Source: Macquaria australasica
Taxonomy: Eukaryota; Chordata; Actinopteri; Centrarchiformes; Percichthyidae
DNA length: 64,000 nt
Direction of reading: 5' to 3'
Assembly: GCA_005408345.1 (NCBI GenBank)
Contig: SEMN01000133.1
Location: 1,089,264 to 1,153,263 of the forward strand
A program made the position numbers and the translations under genes. Numbering within the stretch: the first letter of the stretch is position 1; each line of letters opens with the position of its first letter. The notes beneath the pieces were generated by a model. The model was not told where the DNA came from. It did not search any database and saw only the letters and a program-made list of their open reading frames with translations. Of the stretch, positions 11,718-24,250 are shown piece after piece.

Positions 11718-13167
11718 TTTAACTGAATAATTGGCATTTATTCACGTCCCATTTCCCCCATCTCGTCAACATTTGGGAGATCTCAAGCTGGGATGTATCA
11801 GAATCAAAAGCGATCCCACATCTCAGAACAGTACCCAGAACAGATATATATATATATATATATATTACAGAATAATTGGATGAGATTCTTTGTTGAAGGT
11901 TGCCAGGCATTACCATGATAATTGAAATGTAATTAGTAATAACACCTAGAAAGTGGAGGCTGTCACTAGGGTTAGCGACATTCTAATTTCCTTTTTTTTA
12001 AACACCAGCGATTAGCCAATTTGTGGTGTTGCAATGCTCGCTGTGGCTTTGAATGAGTCTTTATAGCTTTGTCGAATGAAATAATGTGAACCGCCTATCT
12101 GGGTATTTTTGTACGTGCTGGAATTATGGGTTTATTGAAGTTGTATAATTGCATTCTATTGTTTCTTTCTTTCACCTCTCCCTTCCTCTTGTGGCTCATA
12201 CCCCATCTGCCCTCAGAGGAAAGTCCCTTTTTTATTTCTATTTTACTTCCGTACAGTAAACTTGATCTCCTTTCATTATGCAAATCAATTTAATTTCAGC
12301 TAAAACCTGGAGAGGGCAATTGAGGGAGACTTGGGGAGAGAGGAAGATGAAATGGAAAAAGATGAAAAATACAACAAAATGCATTCGGAATGAAGCATTA
12401 GATTCTTCCTGGATCTAATTTCAATAGATTAAACCTTCCATTTTTATCCCTCCAGTCTGGCCTTTTTATCCATGAAGCATTCCAAGTTGATTTAGGTTGA
12501 CACCTGTTTTGCCCTAAAACAATTGTACTCCTTGCCCAATGTCGGAGGGTGAGAGACAGATGGAGCTTTAGGATAAACTGTCTCAGTGATTACCCTCTCT
12601 GTCTTGTACAGTAAGTCAACATTATAAATCTCAGCGGAGACAGTGGAGCAGTATCAGCCAACTCTAAAAGCCAATTACTTTCTCAATGACCCTGCTCATG
12701 TAATATTTACAGCGATATAGTGGCTTCTACTTACTTCAAGTCTATGAAATTGTGATGTGGAAATAATAAAATTATTATCTTACATTTTCAATATTGCTCT
12801 GTATCAAATGAGGCTGCTGTGTGACAAATGTCTATACAGCAGCACACAAATGAAATTTTTTTTTTTCCAATTTATTTTAAATATGATTTTTTTTTTTTTT
12901 TTCCCTTCAAGTTTTATTTTGGATTTTCTGAAAATGTTTCTTTTTGAATTTGCTTTTGATGTTCATTGAATGCAGACCGCAAATGCTGACACGGTCTGAC
13001 ATGTTAACCACTGCTATTTACTCTAACTTGCTGCTCTTTTCCTCCTACACCTTTGACAACTTTAATTACTATTACCAAAGAGTTCACGATCAAGCAGTTT
13101 GCTAAGTGATGTGAAGGCAACAGACCAGACCCCATGGTGAGAAGGTTGCAGCTCCTCTCCACATGGA

Positions 13168-13170
<3 letters not shown>
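11718..13170. other. Intergenic; AT microsatellite and poly-T tracts
   Basis: An (AT)n run lies at 11844-11866 and poly-T tracts at about 12857-12866 and 12888-12902. The 12100-12720 part has many ATTA/TAAT and octamer-like (ATGCAAAT at 12279-12286) words and no repeat features, which may mark conserved non-coding sequence, but this is unproven. Confidence 0.4.
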
Positions 13171-13202
<32 letters not shown>

Positions 13203-13347
13203 AGGGGGGGCTTTCTCAGCTGGCCAATCAAGTGCTTGTCTCAACACACGCACACACACGCACACACACACAGAGACACACAGACATAGACACACACACA
13301 CAGACAGACACACACAGAGAGACAGACACACACAGAGAGACAGACAA
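13171..13347. repeat. (TG)15 and imperfect CA/CAGA array
   Basis: A perfect (TG)15 at 13171-13200, a short G-rich spacer with unique sequence, then an imperfect CA array with CAGA/GAGACA interruptions at 13243-13347. The two arrays are complementary (TG left, CA right) and could form a hairpin. ORFs through it are low-complexity artefacts. Confidence 0.95.
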
Positions 13348-14929
13348 TGAATGCCATTGGCAAGGTTATTACTCAGTCTCATGTGGCTTTACGATCCCCC
13401 TCTCTTCGCTACTTTTTGATCTATTCTTTGTATGAAAAATAATGAGGACGTCATTGCAGATGCATCAAAGAGGTCAAACGCCATCTTCACATGAGTGTGA
13501 GAGGATTTGTATTTTAGTGCATAGCTGAATAAAGTAAACAGGGTAAGTGCACACTTATATCTGACATTTGGAATACATTCATTCACTTGTCTGCGTCAGG
13601 CATCTCCATCAAACACAACAACACACACTCCAGCCTTCAAAATCACTAGTGAATTCAATCAACCCACGACAACAAAAATTGAATTTTGCTGGAATGAGAT
13701 TTACAAATGTGTGTGTGTGTGTGTGCACAGCAATTGTACAAGATTGAAGATGAAGTTAGATTGTCTGGGGTATGCCTACTGTATCTTGATTTTTGTTTTT
13801 TTCCAGAATCACCTAATGCTGATTAAAAATGTTATTTTGACCTATAAAATGCCACATGGTTTGTCACCAGGACATACTGTACATGAAATGTGTTTATGGT
13901 ATTTGTGGCAAAGAACTGCCAACTCCTGTTTCTTGGCTTTCACTTCACAAGCGTTTCCACTCAGGGAAATTAACTCATTGTTTTAGAAGTAGAATGTTGT
14001 GCTTTTTGATGGAGGTGAGAGGCTCTATGGATCAAATGTGTATTGTAAATCTTGTTTCAGTGCTACTGTGACCTTGTTTGACTTACAGTATGTATAGTCT
14101 GACAAAGCTTCAGGGTCAGCTGCAGTCTGAGATAAAAAAAAGAGGAGAAAACAGGGAGCTGGAACAAAATTGCAAACTCATTCCCATGAGATCATATTTT
14201 AAAATCATGTGGAAAACACTTCTAAAGAAATTAGACATTTTCTAGGTCTATTGTGATTAGTCGTAGCTGTGTCTGTTTAATTACTCATTTGTCTCTATCA
14301 GGAGACTGTAAAAAGATTCAAAACCCTGCTCAGTGGTAGTGCTGCTAACAAGCGTTAATGCTGCTCAAGAAGAATAGAAGCTTTACTACGGACATGTTCA
14401 GTGGTTAATTATTATGGATTATATATTAAATAATACAAAGGATGATTAAAACAAACGACGATTAAAAGACACACTTTATTATTAGTAGAACGGGCACTGT
14501 GTGCCAATTGTCATGACTACATTTCTTGATTTATAAGTGGATTTAAAAAGTTGTGTTCAAATGCAAATATGTTGCTTTTTACAACATTGTAACCTTGCTA
14601 CTGGAAAAATGCAGTTATGCAGCACGGAAGAACTTGGAATTTTCAAACTATCAGCAAAATTATCCATCAAACTATAAAAGCTATCTTCAGAGCCCACATT
14701 GTTTGGCAATTCATTTTAAGTTTCCATCAGATAATTGCCAACTGCAGAATTAATAAAGTAGATTTGATGTCCATCAGCGTAGTTGGTGCTGTTAATGAGA
14801 AATACCAGTATGTCAGTATAATTTCAATCAATCCATTCAATTACATCAAAGAATAACTGTGTTCATCAACCAGAAGACATATCATAGTATCAATCTGATG
14901 GATGATGATATTGTATTTCACATTCACTG
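13348..14929. other. Intergenic, no gene seen
   Basis: Includes a (TG)n run at 13709-13725. No coding exon or element border recognised. Confidence 0.5.
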
Positions 14930-15232
14930 TAGTGATGTGTCGTTCATGAACGAATCGTTCATTTTGAACGACTCTTTGATATGAACGAGTAGTAACGAGT
15001 CATCTCAGAGTCATTCATTCATTTTGGCCGCGCCTGCGCAACAATAATAATGCATGAGTTTCGTTTTTCTCATGTGACAGCTACACAGGCTCAGTATTGG
15101 ACAGAAATGAGTAGTCCCGACCCCTTTGTCTACTGAACGAAATGAACAAATTACTCAAAAAAGAGTAGTTAATTTTACTGAACAAGACTTAAAGAACTAA
15201 GTCACTAAAATTAACCGGTTGTCCCATCACTA
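14930..15232. mobile_element. hAT-type MITE with 8-bp TSD
   Basis: A 303-bp non-coding element with terminal inverted repeats: left TAGTGATGTGTC, right end reversed TAGTGATGGGAC (10 of 12 identical). It is flanked by 8-bp direct repeats ATTCACTG (14922-14929) and ATTCACTT (15233-15240), 7 of 8 identical, as expected for hAT transposition. Near the left end lies a subterminal palindrome region rich in TCGTTCATGAACGA words. No transposase, so non-autonomous. Confidence 0.85.
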
Positions 15233-15505
15233 ATTCACTTACGGTCTCAACCAATCACTGTGGACATAATGAGTAAATGCATTCATAAAACATGACATCA
15301 TGCATAGCAACGGGGTCAACTCCATCACTTAGCGTAGACGTTCATCTCCATTTCTTAGTTTTTCTCAACACGTGTGTAAACAGTGGAAACTCTTGGATAC
15401 TAACTTTTAGTGCCTCTTACGCTTGTAAACATACTTCTTTACGTTTTTTTTTTTCCTCATCTGAATCGACGGTCTTAGGAAAAGAGGGTGTCGCATGCTA
15501 TACAG

Positions 15506-15563
15506 ATTGTAAAGCCCCTTGAGGCAAATTTGTGATATTGGGCTATATAAAATTAACTTGACT
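15506..15563 (+). repeat. LINE 3'-end fragment
   Basis: The phrase 'gtaaagccccttgaggcaaa' with 'gggctatataaaatt' and an 'aacttgactta' tail matches the short 3' ends of L2-like fish LINEs as I remember them. Only the last 60 bp or so is present, typical of 5' truncation. Confidence 0.65.
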
Positions 15564-16399
15564 TACTGTAGGAGAACTCCACAGGACTGTAGACGACTAG
15601 TCTGAACAATTCAGACATTTATGGCTTAAACAAATGTTAAATACCTTTCTAATAACATTTGTTACGCAGACATTTTGTATCTGAATCAGACCCCTTAATT
15701 TTTGCTTTGAATTAACAGATGGGCTTATTAACAGGCAATGAAACACATCATTTAAATTTTTCAATTCTCAAGTAATGTCATAAATTGCAGCTCCAGATTT
15801 ACAGTGAGCTCTTTTTATTTTACATTAATAATAAAAACAATGGCTGATAGTGTGAAAGTAAACAAAGTTTCCCACTCAGGATGGTTCAGTGGAGAATGTT
15901 ACTGCCTCTGCTTTACACTGCCAGTCCTCGACAACATCTGCATAATGCCTCCAATGTGATGCTGATGTCAACAAAACGATGCAGACTCTGGTGAAAACAA
16001 GGGCTACTAACCCATTGGCAAATTCTGACATGAGCAGTGAATTGAGAAAGGGGGACAATGGCTGTAATTCTAATTTTCTCATTTTTGGAGGGAAAAAAAT
16101 CTAATCCATTCTTGCACTGACAAGTGATTTTAAACAAATGTCCCAAAGATGCAGATGAATTTGAACCCCCAACTGTTGTTTTGCAAAAGAATTTATATCA
16201 AAGTTCATCAATAATCTGAACAAACCTGATGTGTGAACTGCAGAGGCTATTTCTCTCTCTCTCTCTCATGTTTGAAGACACTTGATGGAGCTAATCAATA
16301 AACATATTTTAGATTAGTTTAGCTTTTAATAAACATTTTGTAGCACCTGATTTTGTCACCTTTTTGAGAATGGGGGATTAGATCCCTCTCCAATTGATG
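15564..16399. other. Intergenic, no gene seen
   Basis: Non-coding; overlapping minus ORFs at 15876-16146 lack motifs. A short CT run lies at about 16253-16267. Confidence 0.5.
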
Positions 16400-17825
16400 A
16401 CAATATATTCTGTTTCTCGCAGCCCTCTGTTTGCCCTAGATCCTGTCTCCTCAAGTGTAATCAAAGATGCTCTCCTTGCCATCGATCCAAGGGAGTGTAC
16501 TGGAGAGGAAAATTTTGGATCCCTTTTTTCTTAGGTTCTCAGCCCAAATTATCTCAGAGCAAATAACTCATATTTTCAATCTTTCGATTTCTTCTGGTAT
16601 AGTTCCCAGAGTTTGGAAAATGGCTTATGTTATACCCCTACATAAGGGAAGTGACAGGAGCTTAACAACTATAGACCAATATCCAAACTGCCTTGCCTGG
16701 CAAAGGTCCTGGAATCTTTAGTTAATGATCAATTGAAGGTATATCTTTCCAGAGCTTTCATCTTGGGCCCATTTCAGTCTGGTTTTAGAGCGGGGCACAG
16801 TACTGTAACTGCTGTTACTATGATTGTAAATTACATTGTATCTGCTTTAGATTGTTTTTAAAAAGCACTGATGCAGAACTGTCAGAGACAAGTCTATTAA
16901 TATGAGAAGCTACCATTTTTATCAGTAATAAAAGGTGTCCCACAGGGTTCTATTTTAGGTCCAGTTCTTTTCATTATTTATATCAACAATGTCGTTTCAT
17001 CTTTGGCAAACCTGTACGGGGATGACACAGTGCTGTATTATGTTGCTGATTCTGTACTTTGATACAACAAAGTTAATGCTATTTTCTAGAGCCAGTTCTA
17101 AAGACTATAATCTTAATATTTCTGCTATGAACAGACTTATGATCGAGTCACAGAATATAAATATCTCAGCATCTAGATTGATGAAAAACTCACATTCATA
17201 TTTCACATAGATAATCTTGTGTGCCGACTAGTGAAATAAAATCATCTTTCCCATGTTTTGTAGGAACAGGGTTGTTGAGACAGTTTTCATGTCAGGACTA
17301 TGGTTATGTGACTTTTAGCCACACGTCCTCTTCAGCCTATCACTCTGGCTTGAGATTTATTACCGGTGATGTCTTTGGTACACATCACTGTATTTTATAT
17401 GAATTTATATATGTATTTATATGTGGTCTTCTCTCCAAGAGAGACGTGATACTCACTAGTAGCTTTTTTTAACTTTAGTGCACCTGACTCCTGGAACAAT
17501 ATACAGCACCTCCTTAAAATCAATACACTTAAACCTTGTGGACATTTTTAGAAATTTGATGTTAAACCTCTCAGCCTCTACATGTAACTGTTTTACATAA
17601 CTGTATTTTATTTTACATTTTAATTAACTTAATTTATCTATCAAATTATCTTCCCTAACCTGAAAGTTGTAATGGCTTTTTATTAGCTAATTGTTGTATT
17701 GCCTTTTATGTTAATATAGCTCTTCTTGGCATTTTTTCCTTTTCTTTGCTTTTGTAACTGACTGTCATTGTAAATGAGTGTCACCCCTCAATGATCTCTC
17801 GAATATAAATAAAGGTTGAACGAAT
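16400..17825 (+). pseudogene. Degenerate non-LTR retrotransposon reverse transcriptase (L2/CR1/Rex1-like)
   Basis: Remains of a LINE ORF2 spread over several frames. About 16467-16660 encodes the RT lead-in (ITHIFNLSISSGIVPRVWK, then the PLHKG motif). After a frameshift, about 16750-16830 encodes the fingers region with FQSGFRAGHSTV. About 16935-17050 encodes GVPQGSILGPVLFIIYI and the catalytic box as YGDDTVLY, where functional copies have FADD/YADD. About 17330-17400 preserves a C-terminal LRFITGD..THHCILYE segment. The endonuclease half is missing. The 3' end is a short tail after 'aatataaataaaggttgaa' at about 17803-17821. Frameshifts, stops and deletions mean it cannot be active. The motif pattern is that of Jockey-superfamily elements; clade choice between L2 and Rex1 is uncertain. 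Confidence 0.88.
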
Positions 17826-17877
17826 GGTTGAAATTACATAAAATAAAATTACACTGATGGCTAGAGCTTCAGGAGGC

Positions 17878-17883
<6 letters not shown>

Positions 17884-17910
<27 letters not shown>
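17884..17910. repeat. Poly-A tract (27 A)
   Basis: An uninterrupted run of 27 A. It follows the dead LINE by about 60 bases and could be a retroposon tail or a simple repeat. Confidence 0.95.
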
Positions 17911-17915
<5 letters not shown>

Positions 17916-18679
17916 ACATTGCCAGTAGTAAGACTTGTCTTTTTTGTTAAGACAAGAACTCCGGTCTGTACTGTTCCAGCTTTTTCAGGACAGCAGCCTG
18001 CACTCAAGCCTGGATGTGGCTGAAGAGCCCTGAGAGACGCTGCCTGCTGTTCATATGACTGTCTTGTGCACAGAGATGACAGAGTACTGGCAGCACCATG
18101 AAAATGGTATTTCAGGGAAAGGGTAAATGCCCTATCGGATGTTGGCTGTCTGAAAATGGCAGCATTGTTTCCCCCACAGCCTTTGAACAAGATGATGCTT
18201 CACCCTCGTCCTGGCCTCGACAGCAGCGGTGATGGGTCCTGTAGAGCCTGCTGCACTCAACACTTGAGCTCTGGCCAGTGGAATGGGGGGTCTAAGAGAT
18301 GCATTTAAGTAATCACTCATTATTTTCTGTTGTTCAAGGAAAGAGTGAGAGTATAGCAGGAATTTTGTGCTTTCATCTTAAAGGGAAATCATGCCTCACC
18401 ATGCATCAAGGTCTGACTGGTGTCTGGAGTATATGTCTGACAAGGAATCACCAACCGAGTTGGGGTAATGGCTCATTCAGGCATGCAGATTCAACAGTAG
18501 CAGTCTGTCTTTCGCTTCTCATTTATGTCTGCAGCTTTCTGCCGTGTCTAACATTGAGCATCTAATTTGCATAGTCAGCTTCGATTGTGCATTTTTTTTT
18601 TTTAGTTTTCCCGGCGTTATCACAGGGACGCGATAAAGTAGTTCATTTCAGAAGTGATTTGAATTCACTGTTTTATGGG
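17911..18679. other. Intergenic, no gene seen
   Basis: Moderately GC-rich; a minus ORF at 17882-18190 ends in poly-Phe because it reads through the poly-A tract and is not credible as a gene. Poly-T at 18592-18602. Confidence 0.45.
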
Positions 18680-18890
18680 GGTTTATGTGGCGGACTATTT
18701 CTTGGCCAGGAGACTCCAAGAAATAGTCAGATATTAATCTTTATAGATATCTAAACAATAGTCCCCCATGTGTTAATTTAGTGAGCTTTTAGAGGTTCTG
18801 GTAGGTGGATTTTGTTATCTTTTGGAGAAAGCCAGGCTAGTTGTTTCCAGTCTTTATGCTAAGCTGCTGGTTGTGGCCTTATATTTCAAG
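18680..18890 (+). repeat. Dispersed fish repeat ('tttatgctaagct' family)
   Basis: Contains 'ggttctggtaggtggatttt', 'agccaggctag', 'tgtttccagtctttatgcta', a word order I know from many teleost introns. The usual trailing 'agctaagctaac' is altered here. The class of element is unknown to me. Confidence 0.6.
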
Positions 18891-18989
18891 GTGAGGTAGG
18901 CAGTATTTTTTTTGTCGTCATTGGGCAAAAATTCCATAACAACCAGAAAACCTCTACTTCTGCCCCTCCTCTTGGCTCTGTTCTCAGGC

Positions 18990-19650
18990 TTTAGAAAATC
19001 TATCCCATGATGGGAGACATGGGCCAATCACAGGTCATTTCAGAGAGAGGGCACGTTCCTATTGGCTGTTCTACAAATGCAGATGCGTGTGCACATCCCT
19101 TCAGATGGTAAAAGCCTGGTTCAATGGCAGAAAATGCATCTTGTGATAAATTCCCAATACCTCCTTTTCCTAGAACAGCATATAGTACAAAGGATGTGTG
19201 TGAACATGTCCCAGCTCCATGCAGAGCTTTGGGCTCATTATATTCGATGCCATGGCGCTCGTATCGACGAGTGGCAAAGAGGCATGATGACAAACAGTGG
19301 GGAATAACTTTTGAGGGGGAACAGTGGCATGTGTGTGGAGTACTAGCCTCTCATCTTGAAGCTGCCTCTGAAGACTGGTCCACTCTGCCCTGGTGCCGCG
19401 AAGCGCTGGAGGGGCGTCTTTGAGAGGACATGTCGCAGCGAGAGGGACCGGGGTCTCGGTAGGCTCACGCCATGGAGACCGAGCCCTACGAGGCATGAGG
19501 TTTTGCAGGGCAACCGACTCCTTCTGCTGCCGTTCAAAGATGTGGGTTTGGTAGGAGGGGCTTAGTGGAGTGATACGAGGCAGCAGAGAGAGAAGCGGAA
19601 GGTTTTGCATAGGTTACACAGATTTGCCTACCCCAGCTTTAATGGACAGA
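18990..19650. repeat. GC-rich block, probably an unidentified transposon remnant
   Basis: Distinctly GC- and CpG-richer than its surroundings, with overlapping ORFs on both strands (19170-19610 minus, 146 aa; 19124-19423 plus). No protein domain is recognisable, and the ending 'ttgcctaccccagctttaat' resembles ends of fish repeats. A CpG-rich regulatory block is the alternative. Confidence 0.4.
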
Positions 19651-21196
19651 CATGGAGAGTGAGAGGATATTTGCATGAAGTTGACACTTTCTCAACTCTT
19701 CTTCAGTCGTGCCAGTCAGTCTTTGAGTCTCGGAGGCTGGTGCCATCAGGTGAATTGATGTTCTATACATAATGACTGGTATCCTGTTGCTATTGCCACT
19801 CTGTGCTGCACTATACAAAGCCATTCTTGACTTATCTGTCATTTAGACACTGAAGGAAAGTTGATTCCTTCAGCTTCACTTATCTTGTAGAACAATACGT
19901 TGTTGTTTTTATTTGTTAATGTATTCAAAATGAACAAATGACACTTTGCTTTGGCCCCATAAACTCGTAATATTGCTTAACTTACTAAATTGTAGTGCAA
20001 TCAGTGCATGACGACACAACAAACTAAATGTACAAACTGTCCCTTTCTATAATTTAAAGTTGGATTAATCTATGTTTACTTTATTGAAGCTGTGGGAAAA
20101 CATTTCATTAGGGAAGCATTTGTCTTTGTGCTGGATCACAATCACCCTTGCTCATGGAACTTCAACTCTTCAATCCAGTTTAAATTCAACAGGGCATTTT
20201 AATTATACACACAACCAGCATACAGTATTTGCCCTTTGCTGAGTAAGCTGATAGTGCAGGAAAGCAGATATGCCACATAATTAATTATCAGTGTTTGTAC
20301 ATCATTAATTTTTATTAAAGCCAGCTGCAAGTGTGAGTGAGATGATTCTCTCTATGCACTGATGAAACAGAAACGGATCATTAAGCTTTGTCCAGAGAGA
20401 AAAAAAGTAGATGGCTGCAAAAGGGAAAAATTAAATAATCAACTCTAATCAATGTTCTGTAATTTAAAGACATCCTCTGAATAATTCCGAATTGAGACAT
20501 GATGTCTGGAAACAGACCCTGACTCAGAGAGTGGATCTTTTTAGATTTAGCGCAGGCAATCAATAATATGCTTGTCAAAATGGAAGGGTTGGTTAAATTA
20601 TGGACAAGTACCAATCATTACCATAAATTGCCTGGTTCATTAGCCAGTATCCTCCATATCATTTCATTAACATAAAATGTCCCTATTAGTACTTGTATCC
20701 AGCGTGGTGAGGCACGTACATCTTGCTGGAGAGATGTATAACCACAATCAACTGTCTGTCTGGATATTATAAAGTCTGCTAACTATGGCCTATGATTTTC
20801 AGTCTAAAATGCTTTGAGCTCTGCAAATATTACTTCTAATCATGGTCTGTGTAGGTGACTGACCACTTACACACAGACAATATATCACTAGTTTACTACT
20901 GTTCTCAAACTGTAAGAAGCTGTTGCTTTATAATGTAAATGGATTTCTTTATGATGTGCTGATGGATCATCTGCTGCAGAGCCGGAATTTATTGCAGTGC
21001 GAAGGTATAGCCAAAATTATCCTTTGAATAATTGCACTACAACCGCTGGTATGAAATTCTGCCAAATCCATCTTTTACCACAACGGCACCCCAGAAATTT
21101 ACCTCCAGCATTTAGTATCACCATTGTTGTATTTGTATTCACAGGGGCCTGTAATTGCCATAAGTGCAAATAAGTGCAATTAACAAAGCATGGTAA
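19651..21196. other. Intergenic, no gene seen
   Basis: AT-rich and repeat-poor. The 20260-20700 part has several ATTAATTA/ATTAAT words; no exon is recognised. Confidence 0.45.
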
Positions 21197-21310
21197 TTCT
21201 CTCTCTCTCTCTCTCTCTCACTCTCACTCTCACACACACTCACACTCACACTCACACTCTCACACACACTCTCACACACACTCACACTCACACACATACA
21301 CACATATATA
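21197..21310. repeat. Compound CT / CACT / CA microsatellite
   Basis: (CT)n at 21197-21218 grades into CACTCT, CACACT and CA/CATA units up to about 21310. Confidence 0.96.
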
Positions 21311-24250
21311 CATCATATCATCCTCTCCTTTTGGTAGACAGATCTACTGCAGATTAGAATCTGGGACCAGGACGACAGCAGAAATAAATAATGGTCATTA
21401 GAGCGTGTTCAACCAACGCAGCACCGGGAAGTAACTTGCTCATTTCCTGTGTATGCGAAGCCCCCATGGCTCCCTGGTTCCTTTTGCCTTTTTTTCCCCA
21501 ATGAGATTTATAGATGAGTAAAAATAGGGTTGTGAATCTGATTTATCACAACAAAGCTCTTTGGCTGCATGTCTCTGCCACCGTGCCCATGGTCCTCTCA
21601 GGAGAGATTCACCTGGCATCCAGCCACCAGCGACTCCATCTCTCCCTCCCCTGCCTCCCTCCCTCTCTGTGTTTTTATGGTTCTGTAGCGCAGAGCTAAT
21701 TTCAGTCAATTTCTGAAAAGCACTCTGTTATACTGTGAAATGGGTCTCCAAAGAGGTCATAAGGGAGGAAGTTTCTGGTTGATGGGATGTTGTTCTATGT
21801 TACAGCATTTTTGAGATTTACTGTGTTTGGCAACAAATATTCTAACCTTCCAATTTTTATGTCAGCAAACAAGATTTCATATTATGCTGCTTCCCACAAG
21901 CATCGGTAAAGTAATTAATAAAGCATGAGCTTGGCATTTGGAATGATCAGTAAGATGCTGTTGACTAATCCTATTTTAAATAATTTTATAATATCTTCAA
22001 TATCTTCATCTGAATCTAGACACTGTATTTTGTATAACTGGATAACTGGGGTCAAGGAAGAGAAAAGATCAAGTAATATACAATTGTACAATCGTACATT
22101 TTTTGTGTGATTATGAGCTTTGTTGCTAATATTCTGTTGCGCTTATGTAAAATGGATGTACAAAATATTAGAAACAAACTTTCTATATAATGCAGTCCAA
22201 TACAACACTTCAACTAACTATGGCTTATAAAACTGACAGAGCTGCAGTAACATGAAGCATGAGAAAAATGTGAAATTCATCATGAAACACACAAAAAATA
22301 TCAGACAAAAATACAGAATACGATAGAGAAAACATAGCTGATTTTACTGGAGTCAGTCAGGGCACATGAAATGAGTCTGAAATACAGGACAGGACCACTA
22401 CGTCAGAGGAGCAATAACGATTATTACTTTCAAATTACTTGAGTTTTTTGGTAGCTCATTACTAATGTAAACAGAAAACCAAAAGTGTACCTTATGCCAG
22501 AGAGTGTGTAAAAAAAAAATAAGACCATATGTTCTAAGAGCCACGGCTTAAGGCCCCAACATGCCTCTCACAGCTGCTGGCATGAGATGCGGCATCTCGC
22601 ACATTCGCAGTGGTATAATTACACCATGTGTGCAGGCCTGGTGAGTGTCTCTCAAAATCTGAAACATCGCTGTTTGTGGATGTGCCAACTGCACACGCAG
22701 CTGATTGTCAGTGACTGATTGTCAGCATGAGCTACACTCAATCCTTACTCCTACAAACCATAGCAGCCAAAGGAAACAACACTAGAAACCTAGCGGGAAT
22801 GCCAAGGTTTGCACAATGTTTACTATCTGTAAATATTTTGTTTGAGTTGTTTTTTTTTTTTAAATTTCTTTTTTTAAACATGCATAACAGGCTTTGGATG
22901 GTGCATGCAGGTCTGCAGAGGAGATACACAGGCACATTGAGTGTTTCCACCCTTATTATCACTTCCTTCCAGGTGATAGTTTTCTCCCTTTAACACTAGA
23001 GGATACACATGTTGGAAGTGATTTTCTCAAATGCGTTTGACTTATTACACCATCTGCCATTGCAAGAAAATGTGAACACTGCGAGGAACAGGAAGTGCAG
23101 AAAGCAGCCCCCTTACTGATTTATGCCAGAAGAAAACAAAAAATCCAGTAGACTTCACCACAAAATCCAGCTCTGTAAAATGTAGAGTGGAGGCCAGCAA
23201 ACACTGCCAATCTCCTAATTGATGGTTTGATTGTTTATGGTAATTATGCAATACTATTGTTTCAAAATTAATGTGACAATGATTTACTGGTGTTAAAAAA
23301 ACATGCAGCACCATTAATATTTATACAGCAATCTTTTCAGAACTAAGCTGCAATAGTCTTTCACACTCTGACTTTTCCTGTTTAGTTCTAAACGCAATTT
23401 GTTGTGTGAGTAATTGTTTGGCTAATTTGGGACTTGAAAAGGACAAGCTGTATGTCACTACACAACAAGCTATGTGCACAGTACTCTAGTCACATACTGA
23501 CCCAAGAGAGCGCAGCAAGGATGAATGACTGTGATAATACAACTGGTCTCCCGGCAACAAGGAGGCAGTTCCTTTTGACTCGATAGATGAAAACATTAAG
23601 TAAATTAATTGAAAAGACCCCCAAAAAACAGGGGATTGAGAGATATGTATGCAGGCCCTCCTGTGGGGAGATGCATCGAGAAAACAAGGGAGAGAAACTC
23701 ATTTTCTCTCAATTATATATCAGGCTATTGTTCCATGGACAGTTTCATATAACACTGGAAGCTTGGGACTCACTTGTTCGTGGAATCTCTTCAAATTATT
23801 TTGTGTTCTGACAATACTATCCTGCTTACCCATTACAGTTATACTGCAAAAACACTCTTTGAATTAATGACAATATAATGTTACATAAATGTGCTTAATT
23901 TTGTTATGTGATCTGAAATAAGTCATTACACTTAACTGGAACTCTAATTGTTTTTTTGGGGGGGCATAGCACATAAGAAATATCTTAAATCTAATTGTGA
24001 TACCAGGTTTGAGTACTCCAATTAATTATATATAATACAGGTTACAGTAAACAAGTAATCATCAATCTGTAATGAATCGTATGTTTAACGTAGCCTCACC
24101 ACCATGGATATAGGTATAACAATACCTTGTTAAATGCACAATACAACACACTGACCCATTATCTTTATGCTGTTTCCATTATTTCCAGCAACGTTAAGCC
24201 ATAAAAGACAGCCACTACCTATTTGACATTAAAACAAGAATAATTGCATT
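21311..24250. other. Intergenic, no gene seen
   Basis: Only short ORFs without motifs; poly-T at 22851-22862. No element borders recognised. Confidence 0.45.

Noticed and set aside
13171..13347. CRISPR-like regular repeats
   Set aside because: Simple dinucleotide arrays without spacers, in a vertebrate genome.
13062..13435. Cys/Val- and His/Thr-rich ORFs
   Set aside because: Pure translations of TG/CA microsatellite sequence.
16467..17472. Possible active retrotransposon gene
   Set aside because: RT motifs are real, but frameshifts, stops, an altered catalytic box context and missing endonuclease make it a dead LINE.
17882..18190. Retrogene with poly-A tail
   Set aside because: The poly-A lies on the wrong side for the minus ORF, and no gene homology is visible.
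19170..19610. 146-codon minus-strand ORF in GC-rich block
   Set aside because: Overlaps several ORFs on the other strand and lies in a probable transposon remnant; no recognisable domain.
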